DNA from: Paracoccus laeviglucosivorans
GTDB taxonomy: Bacteria; Pseudomonadota; Alphaproteobacteria; Rhodobacterales; Rhodobacteraceae
Length of the DNA: 64,000 nucleotides
Assembly (NCBI RefSeq): GCF_900182695.1
Contig: NZ_FXTK01000017.1
Span: 1 to 64,000, forward strand
Reading direction: 5' to 3'
The position numbers were made by a program, and so were the translations under genes. Positions 7,651 to 16,295 of this stretch are shown here, one piece after another. The first letter of the stretch is position 1; each line of letters begins with the position of its first letter. The notes under the pieces are model-generated. The model saw only the letters and a list, made by a program, of their open reading frames with translations, ran no database searches and was not told the origin of the DNA.

Positions 7651-9113
7651 TGGAACGCTTGCAGCAATATATCGACGGGCGGTTCGAGGACGGGGCGCAG
7701 GCTTTTGAAAGCCTTGACCCCGCGACCGGCACGCCCTGGGCGCTGATTGCCGATGCATCCGCCGCCGATGTCGACCGCGCCGTGCGTGCGGCGGACCGGG
7801 CCTTCAACGCGCCGGAATGGGCGGGGCTGACGGCCACGGCACGCGGCAAGCTGATTGCGCGGCTGGCCGATCTGGTGGCCGAGGCCGCGCCACGTCTGGC
7901 GCAGCTGGAAACCCGCGACACCGGCAAGATCATTCGCGAAACCGGCAGCCAGATCGCCTATGTCGCGGACTACTACCGCTATTATGCGGGGCTGGCTGAC
8001 AAGATCGAAGGCGCGCATCTGCCCATCGACAAGCCGGATATGGAGGTCTGGCTGCGGCGCGAACCCGTGGGCGTCGTGGCCTGCATCGTGCCGTGGAACA
8101 GCCAGCTGTTCCTGTCGGCGGTCAAGATCGGCCCCGCCTTGGCCGCAGGCTGCACCGTCGTCGTCAAGGCCAGCGAGGACGGCCCCGCCGCCATGCTGGA
8201 ATTCGCGCGGCTGGTCGATCAGGCGGGTTTCCCGCCCGGCGTCGTCAATATCCTGACCGGCGGCCCCGAGGCGGGCAAGGCCCTGACCACGCATCCGCTG
8301 GTCGCCCATATCGCCTTTACCGGCGGGCCGGATACCGCACGCCACATCGTGCGCGCCTCGGCCGAGAACCTGTCCAAAACCTCGCTAGAGCTGGGGGGCA
8401 AGTCGCCCTTTATCGTCTTTGACGACGCCGATCTGGACAGCGCCGTGAATGCACAGGTGGCGGGGATTTTCGCCGCAACCGGGCAAAGCTGCGTCGCGGG
8501 CTCGCGCCTGCTGGTCCAGCGCAGCATCAAGGACGACATGCTGGCACGCCTGAAAGTCAAGGCCGAGGCCGTCCGCATCGGCGCCCCCGGCGACATGGCG
8601 ACAGAGGTGGGGCCGCTATGCACCGCACGCCAGCGCGACCGGATCGAACGCATCGTGGCGGATTCCGTCGCGGCGGGTGCAAAGCTGGTCACCGGCGGCA
8701 AAACGCCCGATGGTGCGGGCTTCTATTTCCCGCCGACCATCCTTGATTGCACCGACACCCCCGACGCGCCTTGCATGACCGAGGAACTGTTTGGCCCGGT
8801 CCTGTCGGTCATCGCCTTTGATGACGAAACGGACGCCCTGCGCATCGCTAATGACACGCAATACGGCCTTGCCTCGGGCGTGTTCACGCGCAGCCTGACG
8901 CGGGCGCATCGCATGATCCGTGGCATCCGGGCGGGCATCGTCTGGGTGAATACCTATCGCGCGGTCTCGCCCATCGCGCCATTCGGTGGGCACGGGCTGT
9001 CGGGCCATGGCCGCGAAGGCGGGCTGGCGGCGGCGCTGGATTACACGACCGTCAAGACGGTCTGGCTGCGAACCTCGGACGATCCGATCCCCGATCCCTT
9101 CGTCATGCGCTGA
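7650..9113 (+). CDS. Aldehyde dehydrogenase family protein
   Basis: A 487-residue NAD(P)-dependent aldehyde dehydrogenase. The general base Glu247 lies in LELGGKSPF and the catalytic Cys281 in GQSCVAGSR; the cofactor-binding Lys is in VVVKASEDGP. A C-terminal GREGG segment is also present. Its ATG shares a base with the stop of the LLM oxidoreductase (TGATG). In context it should oxidise an aldehyde released by the monooxygenase/hydrolase steps. It is followed by a GC-rich hairpin that may cap the enzyme part of the transcript before the transporter genes. Confidence 0.93.
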   Translation: MERLQQYIDGRFEDGAQAFESLDPATGTPWALIADASAADVDRAVRAADRAFNAPEWAGLTATARGKLIARLADLVAEAAPRLAQLETRDTGKIIRETGSQIAYVADYYRYYAGLADKIEGAHLPIDKPDMEVWLRREPVGVVACIVPWNSQLFLSAVKIGPALAAGCTVVVKASEDGPAAMLEFARLVDQAGFPPGVVNILTGGPEAGKALTTHPLVAHIAFTGGPDTARHIVRASAENLSKTSLELGGKSPFIVFDDADLDSAVNAQVAGIFAATGQSCVAGSRLLVQRSIKDDMLARLKVKAEAVRIGAPGDMATEVGPLCTARQRDRIERIVADSVAAGAKLVTGGKTPDGAGFYFPPTILDCTDTPDAPCMTEELFGPVLSVIAFDDETDALRIANDTQYGLASGVFTRSLTRAHRMIRGIRAGIVWVNTYRAVSPIAPFGGHGLSGHGREGGLAAALDYTTVKTVWLRTSDDPIPDPFVMR

Positions 9114-9120
9114 TACAAGG

Positions 9121-9145
9121 CCCGGCCGGGAAACGGCCGGGTTTT
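9121..9145 (+). terminator. Intra-operon terminator or attenuator
   Basis: A 7-bp GC stem (9121-9127 with 9135-9141) is followed by TTTT, starting 7 bases after the aldehyde dehydrogenase stop. The next gene is on the same strand 32 bases away, so partial termination or mRNA processing between the enzyme and transporter genes is likely. Confidence 0.6.
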
Positions 9146-9176
9146 CCATAACAAAGACCAACAGTGGAGTAACGAG

Positions 9177-10187
9177 ATGCACAAGAAAGCCCTTGCCCTT
9201 GCCGCCGCCCTGACCCTTGCAGGCGGGGTCGCGCAGGCGCAGCAGATGGTCTTTACCTCATGGGGCGGGACCACGCAGGACGCGCAGACCGAATTCTGGG
9301 CCGCGCCCTATTCCGAAAAGACCGGCACCAATGTCCTGCAGGACGGCCCGACCGATTACGGCAAGATCAAGGCCATGGTCGAAGCCAAGGCCGTGAACTG
9401 GGACGTGGTGGACAGCGAATTCGACTGGGCATTGCAGGCTGGCAAGGCGGGCCTGCTGGAGCCGCTGGATTTCAACGTCATCGACAAGTCGAAACTGGAC
9501 CCGCGCTTCGTGTCCGATTACGCAGTCGGCAGCTTCTATTATTCCTTCGTCATCGGCTTCAACCCGGCGAATTTCAGCGGCGATCAGCCCAAGACGATGG
9601 CCGATCTGTTCGACACCGCGAAATTCCCCGGCAAGCGCACCTTCTATAAATGGTCGGCGCCGGGCGTGATCGAGGCCGCGCTGCTGGCCGATGGCGTCGC
9701 CGCCGACAAGCTGTATCCGCTGGACCTGGACCGCGCCTTCAAGAAGCTGGACACGATCAAGTCCGACATCATCTGGTGGGAAGGCGGGGCGCAAAGCCAG
9801 CAGCTTCTGGCCTCGGGCGAGGCGCCGATCGGCTTCTTCTGGAACGGGCGTCTGGCGGCACTTGCGGCTGACGGCATGCCGGTGGGCATCAGCTGGGAAA
9901 ACAACATCACCGCCGCCGACGCGCTGGTGGTTCCCAAAGGCGCACCGAACAAGGACGCCGCCATGGCCTTTATCGCCGAGGCGACCAGCGCCAAGGCTCA
10001 GGCCGATTTCGCCGCCAAGACCGGCTATGCGCCGATCAACACCGGCTCGCCCGAACTGATGGATGCGGAGGTCCGCAAGACCCTGCCCGACACCCAGACC
10101 GGGACGCAGATCAACGCCGACATGGCCTATTGGGCCGAGCACCGCGATGAGATCGGCACCCGCTGGTATGCCTGGCAGGCGCAATGA
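9177..10187 (+). CDS. ABC transporter substrate-binding protein, spermidine/putrescine type
   Basis: A 336-residue periplasmic binding protein. A cleavable signal peptide is evident (MHKK, hydrophobic core, cleavage after AQA). The mature part carries the MVFTSWGGTTQDAQ opening and the WDVVDSEFDW segment typical of PotD/PotF-like and related cluster D binding proteins. It delivers a ligand to the permeases encoded downstream. Polyamine-like, opine-like and other small cationic ligands are known for the family. It is separated from the permeases by a GC hairpin that probably raises its share of the transcript. Confidence 0.9.
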   Translation: MHKKALALAAALTLAGGVAQAQQMVFTSWGGTTQDAQTEFWAAPYSEKTGTNVLQDGPTDYGKIKAMVEAKAVNWDVVDSEFDWALQAGKAGLLEPLDFNVIDKSKLDPRFVSDYAVGSFYYSFVIGFNPANFSGDQPKTMADLFDTAKFPGKRTFYKWSAPGVIEAALLADGVAADKLYPLDLDRAFKKLDTIKSDIIWWEGGAQSQQLLASGEAPIGFFWNGRLAALAADGMPVGISWENNITAADALVVPKGAPNKDAAMAFIAEATSAKAQADFAAKTGYAPINTGSPELMDAEVRKTLPDTQTGTQINADMAYWAEHRDEIGTRWYAWQAQ

Positions 10188-10194
10188 CGAAAGC

Positions 10195-10219
10195 GGCGGC
10201 GGCCCCAAGGCTCGCCGCC
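10195..10219 (+). promoter_or_regulatory. Intercistronic hairpin after the binding-protein gene
   Basis: Perfect 7-bp inverted repeats (10195-10201 with 10213-10219) lie between the binding-protein stop and the first permease. There is no T tract, so mRNA 3'-end stabilisation is more likely than termination. Confidence 0.5.
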
Positions 10220-10248
10220 CATCCGCGAACACCTGAAGGGTGATCCCT

Positions 10249-11085
10249 ATGTTGTCTTTCCTGTCGCAGGGGCGTCGCGGTTCGGGTTGGGGCATGGCCC
10301 TGCCTGCGCTGCTGCTGCTTCTGGCCTTTTTCGTCATCCCGGTCGCGGGACTGCTTAGCCGCTCGGTCACCGAACCGCAGCCGGGCTTGCAGAACTATGA
10401 AACGCTGCTGGGTTCGTTCACCTATATCCGCATCTTCCTGAACACGTTTCTGGTGTCGGGCGTGGTGACACTGATCACGGCGCTGATCGCCTTTCCCGTC
10501 GCATGGGCGCTGGCGATCATGTCGCCGCGCATCGCCAGCGTGCTGTTCGCGGTTATCCTGCTCTCGATGTGGACGAACCTGCTGGCGCGGACCTATGCGT
10601 GGATGGTGCTGCTGCAACAGACCGGGCTGGTCAACAAGCTGCTGATGGGGCTGGGCCTGACCAGCCAGCCGCTGCAACTGACCAACAACCTGATCGGCGT
10701 GACCATCGGCATGGTCTACATCATGCTGCCCTTCATGATCCTGCCGCTTTACGGCGTTATCAGGAAGATCGATCCCGCCATCCTGCAAGCCGCCGCCCTG
10801 TGTGGCGCGACCAAGGGTCAGGCGCTGCGCCGCGTGCTGTTGCCGCTGGCCGCACCCGGCATCGCGTCCGGCGCGCTGATGGTGTTCGTCATGTCGCTGG
10901 GTTATTTCGTGACGCCTTCGCTGCTGGGTGGCACCTCGAACATGATGGTGGCCGAACTGATCGTGCAGCAGGTCCAAAGCCTTGTGAATTGGGGCATGGG
11001 CGGGGCTGCGGCATTCATCCTGCTGGTCGTGACGCTGGCGCTTTACGCGCTGCAATTGCGGCTATTCGATGCGGAGGCCCGCTGA
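10249..11085 (+). CDS. ABC transporter permease, PotB-like
   Basis: A 278-residue inner-membrane permease with about six hydrophobic segments. The EAA loop is visible as ALCGATKGQALRRVLLPLAAPG, which docks on the ATPase. ATG at 10249 is preferred over GTG at 10240 because AAGGG at 10236-10240 gives a ribosome site at normal spacing. It overlaps the second permease by one base (TGATG). Together with the next two genes it forms a complete polyamine-type importer. Confidence 0.92.
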   Translation: MLSFLSQGRRGSGWGMALPALLLLLAFFVIPVAGLLSRSVTEPQPGLQNYETLLGSFTYIRIFLNTFLVSGVVTLITALIAFPVAWALAIMSPRIASVLFAVILLSMWTNLLARTYAWMVLLQQTGLVNKLLMGLGLTSQPLQLTNNLIGVTIGMVYIMLPFMILPLYGVIRKIDPAILQAAALCGATKGQALRRVLLPLAAPGIASGALMVFVMSLGYFVTPSLLGGTSNMMVAELIVQQVQSLVNWGMGGAAAFILLVVTLALYALQLRLFDAEAR

Positions 11086-11885
11086 TGCTGCTGGATTTCG
11101 ACAAACTCGGCCTGTGGAAATGGATCCTGTCAGCGATCTGCGCGCTGATGGCGTTGTTCCTGCTGCTGCCGATCCTGTTCATCGTGGCCCTGTCATTCGG
11201 CAATTCGCGCTGGCTGATCTTTCCGCCGCCGGGCTGGACGCTGAAATGGTATCACGACCTGTTCGCCGATCCGCGCTGGCTGTCGGCGGCCTTCACCTCG
11301 GCCAAGATCGCGCTGGTGGTCATGGTGCTGTCGGTGGCGCTGGGGCTGCTGGCATCATTAGCGCTGACGCGGGGCACGTTCCGGGGCCGCGCGGTCCTGC
11401 GGGCGTTCTTCCTGACGCCGATGGTGCTGCCGGTCGTCATCATCGCGGTGGCGCTTTACGCGGCATTCCTGCGGCTGGGGCTGAACGGCACCTTTGTGGG
11501 TTTCGTCATCGCACATCTGATCGTGGCGCTGCCGTTTTCGGTCATCACCATCTCCGGCGCGCTGGAAACTTTTGACCCCTCGATCGAGGATGCCGCGATC
11601 CTGTGTGGGGCATCCCCGTGGGAGGCACGCTTTCGCGTCACCCTACCCGCCATCAGCCACGGCCTGTTTTCCGCCGCGATCTTTTCCTTCCTGATTTCGT
11701 GGGACGAGGTGGTGCTGGCGATCTTCATGGCCTCGCCTACGCTGCAAACCCTGCCGGTCAAGGTCTGGACGACGCTGCGCCAAGACCTGACGCCGGTGAT
11801 TGCCGCCGCCTCGACCCTTCTTGTGGGCCTGACCGCGATCCTGATGATCGTGGCCGCCCTGATCCGCAAAGGCAAATCCAGATGA
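11085..11885 (+). CDS. ABC transporter permease, PotC-like
   Basis: A 266-residue permease with about six membrane spans and an EAA loop (ILCGASPWEARFRVTLPAIS). The N-terminus carries the long periplasmic stretch after the first span that is usual for PotC-like subunits. The frame extends upstream inside the first permease, but ATG at 11085 overlaps that gene's stop and begins the conserved region. It pairs with the upstream permease as a heterodimer. Confidence 0.92.
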   Translation: MLLDFDKLGLWKWILSAICALMALFLLLPILFIVALSFGNSRWLIFPPPGWTLKWYHDLFADPRWLSAAFTSAKIALVVMVLSVALGLLASLALTRGTFRGRAVLRAFFLTPMVLPVVIIAVALYAAFLRLGLNGTFVGFVIAHLIVALPFSVITISGALETFDPSIEDAAILCGASPWEARFRVTLPAISHGLFSAAIFSFLISWDEVVLAIFMASPTLQTLPVKVWTTLRQDLTPVIAAASTLLVGLTAILMIVAALIRKGKSR

Positions 11886-12970
11886 GCAGCCCCTACCTGC
11901 ATATCAACGGCATCCGCAAAACCTTCGGCGACGTGGTCGCAACCGATCATGTCGAGCTGGAGATCGCCGAAGGCGAATTCATGACCTTCCTTGGCCCGTC
12001 GGGGTCGGGAAAATCGACGACGCTGTATATCCTTGCGGGCTTTCAGGACCCGACCGCGGGCGACATCAAGCTGCGCGGCAAGTCGATACTGCAAACGCCG
12101 TCGCACAAGCGCCAGATCGGCATGGTGTTCCAGCGCTATACCCTGTTCCCGCATCTGTCGGTCGGCGAAAACGTGGCCTTCCCGCTACGCGTCCGCCGCG
12201 CCCCGCAGGCCGAGATCGCGGCCAAGGTGAAACGGGCCCTGTCCCTTGTCCGGCTGGACGGGTTCGAGGATCGCATGCCCGCCAAGATGTCCGGCGGCCA
12301 GCAGCAGCGCGTCGCCTTGGCCCGCGCGCTGGTCTATGACCCGCCGGTCCTGCTGATGGACGAACCGTTGTCGGCCCTGGACAAGAAGCTGCGCGAGGAA
12401 ATCCAGCACGAAATCCGCCGCATCCATCAGGAAACCGGCGTGACCATCCTGTATGTGACCCATGATCAGGAAGAGGCCCTGCGCCTTTCCGACCGCATCG
12501 CCGTCTTCAACAAGGGCAAAATCGAACAGGTCGGCACCGGGCCACAGCTTTACGCCAGCCCCGCCACACATTTCGTGGCCGATTTCATCGGCGACAGCGC
12601 GTTTCTTGGCGGTGAACTGGCGGCAGTCGCATCCGGTCGCGCCAGCCTGCGCTTTGCCGATGGCACGGTGCTGGCCGATGTGCCGATGCACGGCACGGGA
12701 TCGGCGGGCGGCAAGGCATCCCTGATGCTGCGTCCCGAACGGATCGAGCTTGCGGCAGGGCCGGGCGCGGCGGGCGCATCCCTGCCCGTCACCATCGAGG
12801 ACGTGACATTCCTTGGCAATAACAGCACAGTTTCGGCCCGGACCGGATGGGGCGATGTGCTGTCGGTGCGGCTGAACTTCGGCCACCCGATGATGGGACA
12901 AGTCCAGCGCGGCGATGCGCTGCATGTGCGCTGGCAACCGCAAGACGCCCATGTCTTTGCCCGGACCTGA
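11882..12970 (+). CDS. ABC transporter ATP-binding protein, PotA-like
   Basis: A 362-residue ATPase. Walker A is GPSGSGKST, the Q-loop follows in [12 protein letters not shown], the signature is SGGQQQR, Walker B is LLMDEP and the switch His is in [10 protein letters not shown]-terminal TOBE/OB regulatory domain occupies about residues 270-360. It begins inside the stop of the second permease (ATGA overlap). It completes the importer begun at 9177. Confidence 0.95.
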   Translation: MSSPYLHINGIRKTFGDVVATDHVELEIAEGEFMTFLGPSGSGKSTTLYILAGFQDPTAGDIKLRGKSILQTPSHKRQIGMVFQRYTLFPHLSVGENVAFPLRVRRAPQAEIAAKVKRALSLVRLDGFEDRMPAKMSGGQQQRVALARALVYDPPVLLMDEPLSALDKKLREEIQHEIRRIHQETGVTILYVTHDQEEALRLSDRIAVFNKGKIEQVGTGPQLYASPATHFVADFIGDSAFLGGELAAVASGRASLRFADGTVLADVPMHGTGSAGGKASLMLRPERIELAAGPGAAGASLPVTIEDVTFLGNNSTVSARTGWGDVLSVRLNFGHPMMGQVQRGDALHVRWQPQDAHVFART

Positions 12971-12976
12971 TAACTG

Positions 12977-14437
12977 ATGAAAGACCTGACCATGCCTGCA
13001 CTGAACGACCCCACCCTGCTGACCGATGCCTGCCTGCTGGACGGCAAATGGATCAAGGCCCGCTTGGGCGACACGATCACGGTGACGAACCCGGCGGACG
13101 GCTCGGTCGTGGGCATGGTCCCGTCACTGTCCACCGACGAGGTTCAGGATGCCATCACCGCTGCTGACCGCGCCTTGGTCGGCTGGCGGGCGCTGGCGGC
13201 AAAGGAGCGCAGCATCATCCTGCGCCGCTGGTTCGACCTGATGATCGCAAATGCCGACGATCTGGCCGCGATCATGACCGCCGAACAAGGCAAACCGCTG
13301 GCCGAGGCCAAGGGCGAAATCACCTATGCCGCCAGCTTCGTCGAATGGTTCGCCGAAGAGGCCAAGCGCGTCTATGGTGACACCATCCCCGGCCCGCAGG
13401 CCGACAAGCGCCTGACGGTGATCCGCCAGCCGGTCGGCGTCACCGCGGCAATCACGCCGTGGAATTTCCCAGCCGCGATGATCACTCGCAAGGTCGCGCC
13501 CGCGCTGGCCGCAGGCTGCACGATGATCGTGCGCCCCGCCGACCTGACGCCGCTGACCGCGCTGGCGCTTGGCAAGCTGGCCGAACGCGCGGGCGTGCCT
13601 GCGGGTGTCCTGCAGATCGTCACCGGCGACGCGCGCAGCATCGGCAAGGTGCTGACGGATTCCGAAACCGTGCGGAAGCTGTCCTTCACCGGCTCGACCG
13701 AAGTAGGGCGCATCCTGATGGCGCAATGCGCGCCCTCGATCAAACGCCTGTCGCTGGAGTTGGGCGGCAACGCGCCCTTCATCGTCTTTGACGACGCCGA
13801 TCTGGACGCGGCGGTCGAAGGCGCGATGATCGCCAAGTTCCGCAACGCCGGGCAAACCTGTGTCTGCGCCAACCGCTTTCTGGTCCAGCGCGGCGTCTAT
13901 GACGCCTTTGCCGACAAGCTGGCGGCGCGGGTGGCAGCCCTGAAGGTCGGCCCCGGCACCGAAGCAGGTGTCACCATCGGCCCGATGATCGAGGAAAAGG
14001 GTGCAGCCAAGGTCGAAGCCCATATCGCGGATGCGCTGTCCAAGGGCGCGACGCTGAAGACCGGCGGCAAGCGTCTGGGCGGTCTGATGCTGGAACCGGG
14101 CGTGCTGACCGGCGTGACCACAGACATGGCCGTCGCGCAGGAAGAAACCTTTGGCCCGCTCGCGCCGCTGTTCGTTTTCGACACCGAGGAACAGGCGATC
14201 CAGATGGCCAACGACACCATCTTCGGCCTCGCTGCCTATTTCTATACCCGCGACTACGCCCGCGTGATTCGCGTCTCGGAGGGGCTGGAATACGGGATGG
14301 TGGGGCACAATACCGGGTTGATCTCGAACGAAATGGCGCCGTTCGGCGGCGTCAAGCAGTCGGGTTTGGGCCGCGAAGGATCGAAATACGGAATCGAGGA
14401 ATATCTGGAGATCAAATATCTCTGCTCGGCTTTGTGA
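12977..14437 (+). CDS. NAD-dependent succinate-semialdehyde dehydrogenase-like enzyme
   Basis: A 486-residue aldehyde dehydrogenase very similar to GabD, with the FDDADLDAAVEGAMIAKFRN block, catalytic Cys295 in GQTCVCAN and Glu261 in LELGGNAPF. The cofactor loop reads VRPADLTP: Arg186 replaces the usual Lys and Asp189 stands where NADP-dependent GabD has Ser. An acid there normally disfavours the 2'-phosphate, so NAD is the predicted cofactor. It starts six bases after the ABC ATPase and is the last gene of the operon. Its substrate is probably a short dicarboxylic semialdehyde made by the upstream enzymes, which is inference. Confidence 0.85.
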   Translation: MKDLTMPALNDPTLLTDACLLDGKWIKARLGDTITVTNPADGSVVGMVPSLSTDEVQDAITAADRALVGWRALAAKERSIILRRWFDLMIANADDLAAIMTAEQGKPLAEAKGEITYAASFVEWFAEEAKRVYGDTIPGPQADKRLTVIRQPVGVTAAITPWNFPAAMITRKVAPALAAGCTMIVRPADLTPLTALALGKLAERAGVPAGVLQIVTGDARSIGKVLTDSETVRKLSFTGSTEVGRILMAQCAPSIKRLSLELGGNAPFIVFDDADLDAAVEGAMIAKFRNAGQTCVCANRFLVQRGVYDAFADKLAARVAALKVGPGTEAGVTIGPMIEEKGAAKVEAHIADALSKGATLKTGGKRLGGLMLEPGVLTGVTTDMAVAQEETFGPLAPLFVFDTEEQAIQMANDTIFGLAAYFYTRDYARVIRVSEGLEYGMVGHNTGLISNEMAPFGGVKQSGLGREGSKYGIEEYLEIKYLCSAL

Positions 14438-14611
14438 TCGCCTCGGGCGAACCGTCGCCGACGTGATTTAATCCTTATAAATCATTACCATTACCTAAAC
14501 CCTCGGACGTCCCGCGCCCGAGGGATCACCCATGCCCGAACCCCTTCCGACATCCCGGTTTTCCGGGGGTTTACGCCGCGCAGCTCCTATCCTACGACAT
14601 GCTGATATTAC

Positions 14612-14623
14612 GGTATACCACGC
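14612..14623. promoter_or_regulatory. Second copy of the GntR operator-like sequence
   Basis: GGTATACCACGC here is identical to 4296-4307 in front of the catabolic operon. It lies 22 bases before the NCS1 permease start, where bound repressor would block transcription. A 7-bp GC hairpin (14500-14506 with 14518-14524) without a T tract lies upstream. Confidence 0.6.
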
Positions 14624-14645
14624 GGCAAGGGAGGAATTGTCGAGC

Positions 14646-16025
14646 ATGGCACACCAGGAACGCAGCCCCGGCGTGATCGAGGAAAACAGCATCGGCTTTG
14701 TCCCCCTGTCGCAGCGGCACGGACGCCCACGCGATCTGTTCACGTTGTGGTTCACCACTAATATCGCGCCCCTGCCGGTCGTGACCGGAGCGATGGCGGT
14801 GCAGGTCTTTCACCTGCCGCTGGCCTGGGCGTTTTCCGCGATCGTTCTGGGCAATATCGTCGGCGCGCTGGTGCTGGCAGCCTGCTCGGCGCAAGGCCCG
14901 CAGATGGGGCTGGCGCAGATGATCCAAAGCCGGGGGCAGTTCGGGCGCTATGGCGCGCTGCTGGTCGTGGGGTTCGCCACGCTGCTGTATCTGGGCTTTT
15001 TCACCTCGAACATCGTGCTGGCGGCGAAATCGCTGCATTCGCTGGTGCCTGCGGTGGGCCTGCCGCTGGGGGCGGTCATCTCGGCGCTGGCGGCGGCGGG
15101 GATCGCCATTCTGGGCTATAACATGATCCACCTGCTGAACCGCATCGGCATCTGGTTCATGGGTCTGGGCCTGCTGCTGGCCGCGATCAGCCTGATTGCC
15201 GCCCTGCCCGCTGATGCGTGGCTGGGCGGAGAGGTCACGCCGCTGGGGTGGCTGTCCATGTTTTCGTTGGCGGCGGTGTGGCACCTGTCCTATGCCTGCT
15301 ATACCTCGGATTATTCCCGCTATCTGCCGCCATCGGTGGGCATCCGCGCGCCCTTCATGGCCAGCTTTCTGGGCGCGTCCATGGGCACCTCGGCCTCGTT
15401 CTTTCTGGGGGCGATTGCGGTGGCGGGTGCGCCTGCGGATGCCGATGCGATGGTGCTGGTCAGCCATTCGGTCGGTGTGCTCAGCCCGGTCCTGCTGTTG
15501 CTGTTCGTCTTGAACATCGTCACGCATAACGCGCTGAACATTTATGGCGCAGTGCTGTCGTTGATCACCATGGCGCAGACCTTCATCGCGGCATGGCAGC
15601 CTACGCGCCGCACGCGGGTCGTGATGTCGGTGGCGGTGCTGATCGGCTGCCTGATCCCGGCGATGCTGTCGGCCGAGACCTTCGTGCCGCGCTTCATTTC
15701 CTTCGTCGTGGCGCTGATGGTGGTGCTGGCACCATGGGCCACGATCAACATCGTCGATTTCTATGTGGTCCGCAAAGGCCGCTATGACATCGCGGCTTTC
15801 TTCCGCCCCGATGGCGGGGTCTATGGCCGGTTCAACGGCAATGCAGCCAAGGCTTATGTGGCGGGTATCCTTGTGCAGATCCCGTTCCTGTCCACGTCCT
15901 TCTTCACCGGCCCGCTTGCGGCACATTTCGGCGGGCTGGACATCGGCTGGCTGATCGCGCCGATAGTCACCGGCGCGCTGTATCTGCGTCTGGGTCAGCC
16001 CGCGCCCGCTTGGCAGCGCGAGTGA
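14646..16025 (+). CDS. NCS1 family nucleobase/heterocycle permease
   Basis: A 459-residue membrane protein of the cytosine-purine/hydantoin (NCS1) symporter family with about 12 spans. It has the N-terminal GRPRDLFTLWFTTNIAPLPVVTGA block, the central NIVTHNALNIYGAVLSL helix and the C-terminal WATINIVDFYVVRKGRYD segment. An in-frame extension to 14532 is rejected because GGGAGGAAT precedes the ATG at 14646 and the operator-like sequence lies inside the extension. Shared regulation with the monooxygenase operon suggests it imports that pathway's substrate, perhaps an N-heterocycle. Confidence 0.92.
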   Translation: MAHQERSPGVIEENSIGFVPLSQRHGRPRDLFTLWFTTNIAPLPVVTGAMAVQVFHLPLAWAFSAIVLGNIVGALVLAACSAQGPQMGLAQMIQSRGQFGRYGALLVVGFATLLYLGFFTSNIVLAAKSLHSLVPAVGLPLGAVISALAAAGIAILGYNMIHLLNRIGIWFMGLGLLLAAISLIAALPADAWLGGEVTPLGWLSMFSLAAVWHLSYACYTSDYSRYLPPSVGIRAPFMASFLGASMGTSASFFLGAIAVAGAPADADAMVLVSHSVGVLSPVLLLLFVLNIVTHNALNIYGAVLSLITMAQTFIAAWQPTRRTRVVMSVAVLIGCLIPAMLSAETFVPRFISFVVALMVVLAPWATINIVDFYVVRKGRYDIAAFFRPDGGVYGRFNGNAAKAYVAGILVQIPFLSTSFFTGPLAAHFGGLDIGWLIAPIVTGALYLRLGQPAPAWQRE

Positions 16026-16295
16026 TCAGGCCATGTTGTGCTGCCAGATCGCATGGCGGATGCGGGCCTGTTTATAGGCATCAAAGATCGCCATTGCCCA
16101 GACGAAGAATCCGCCTGCATAGCGCCCTACAAAGGACACCTCGGGCGCGGCGGTCAGCAGGGTGAACCCACCCAGCAGGCAGATAAAGAACAGAAAGATC
16201 AGCCCGCGCATGGGCTGACCGTTCCAGACCTGACCCGAGCCGGGCAGCACGATGGCTGAGGCCAGCACCAGATAAGGGTTCGGCGGCGTTTTCAT
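16026..16295 (-). CDS. Small membrane protein of unknown function
   Basis: An 89-residue protein with an N-terminal PGSGQVWNGQPMRG motif between hydrophobic segments and about two to three membrane spans. This motif resembles the GxGQxxxGxxxRG signature of small TM2/DUF5683-like membrane proteins. It is the last gene of a six-gene operon around an APC permease and overlaps the preceding gene by four bases. It ends close to the convergent NCS1 gene. No function is recognised. Confidence 0.75.
   Translation of the reverse strand: MKTPPNPYLVLASAIVLPGSGQVWNGQPMRGLIFLFFICLLGGFTLLTAAPEVSFVGRYAGGFFVWAMAIFDAYKQARIRHAIWQHNMA

Noticed and set aside
14592..15926. A 444-codon minus-strand frame opposite the NCS1 permease
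   Set aside because: Antisense shadow composition and no ribosome site; the permease has clear membrane spans.
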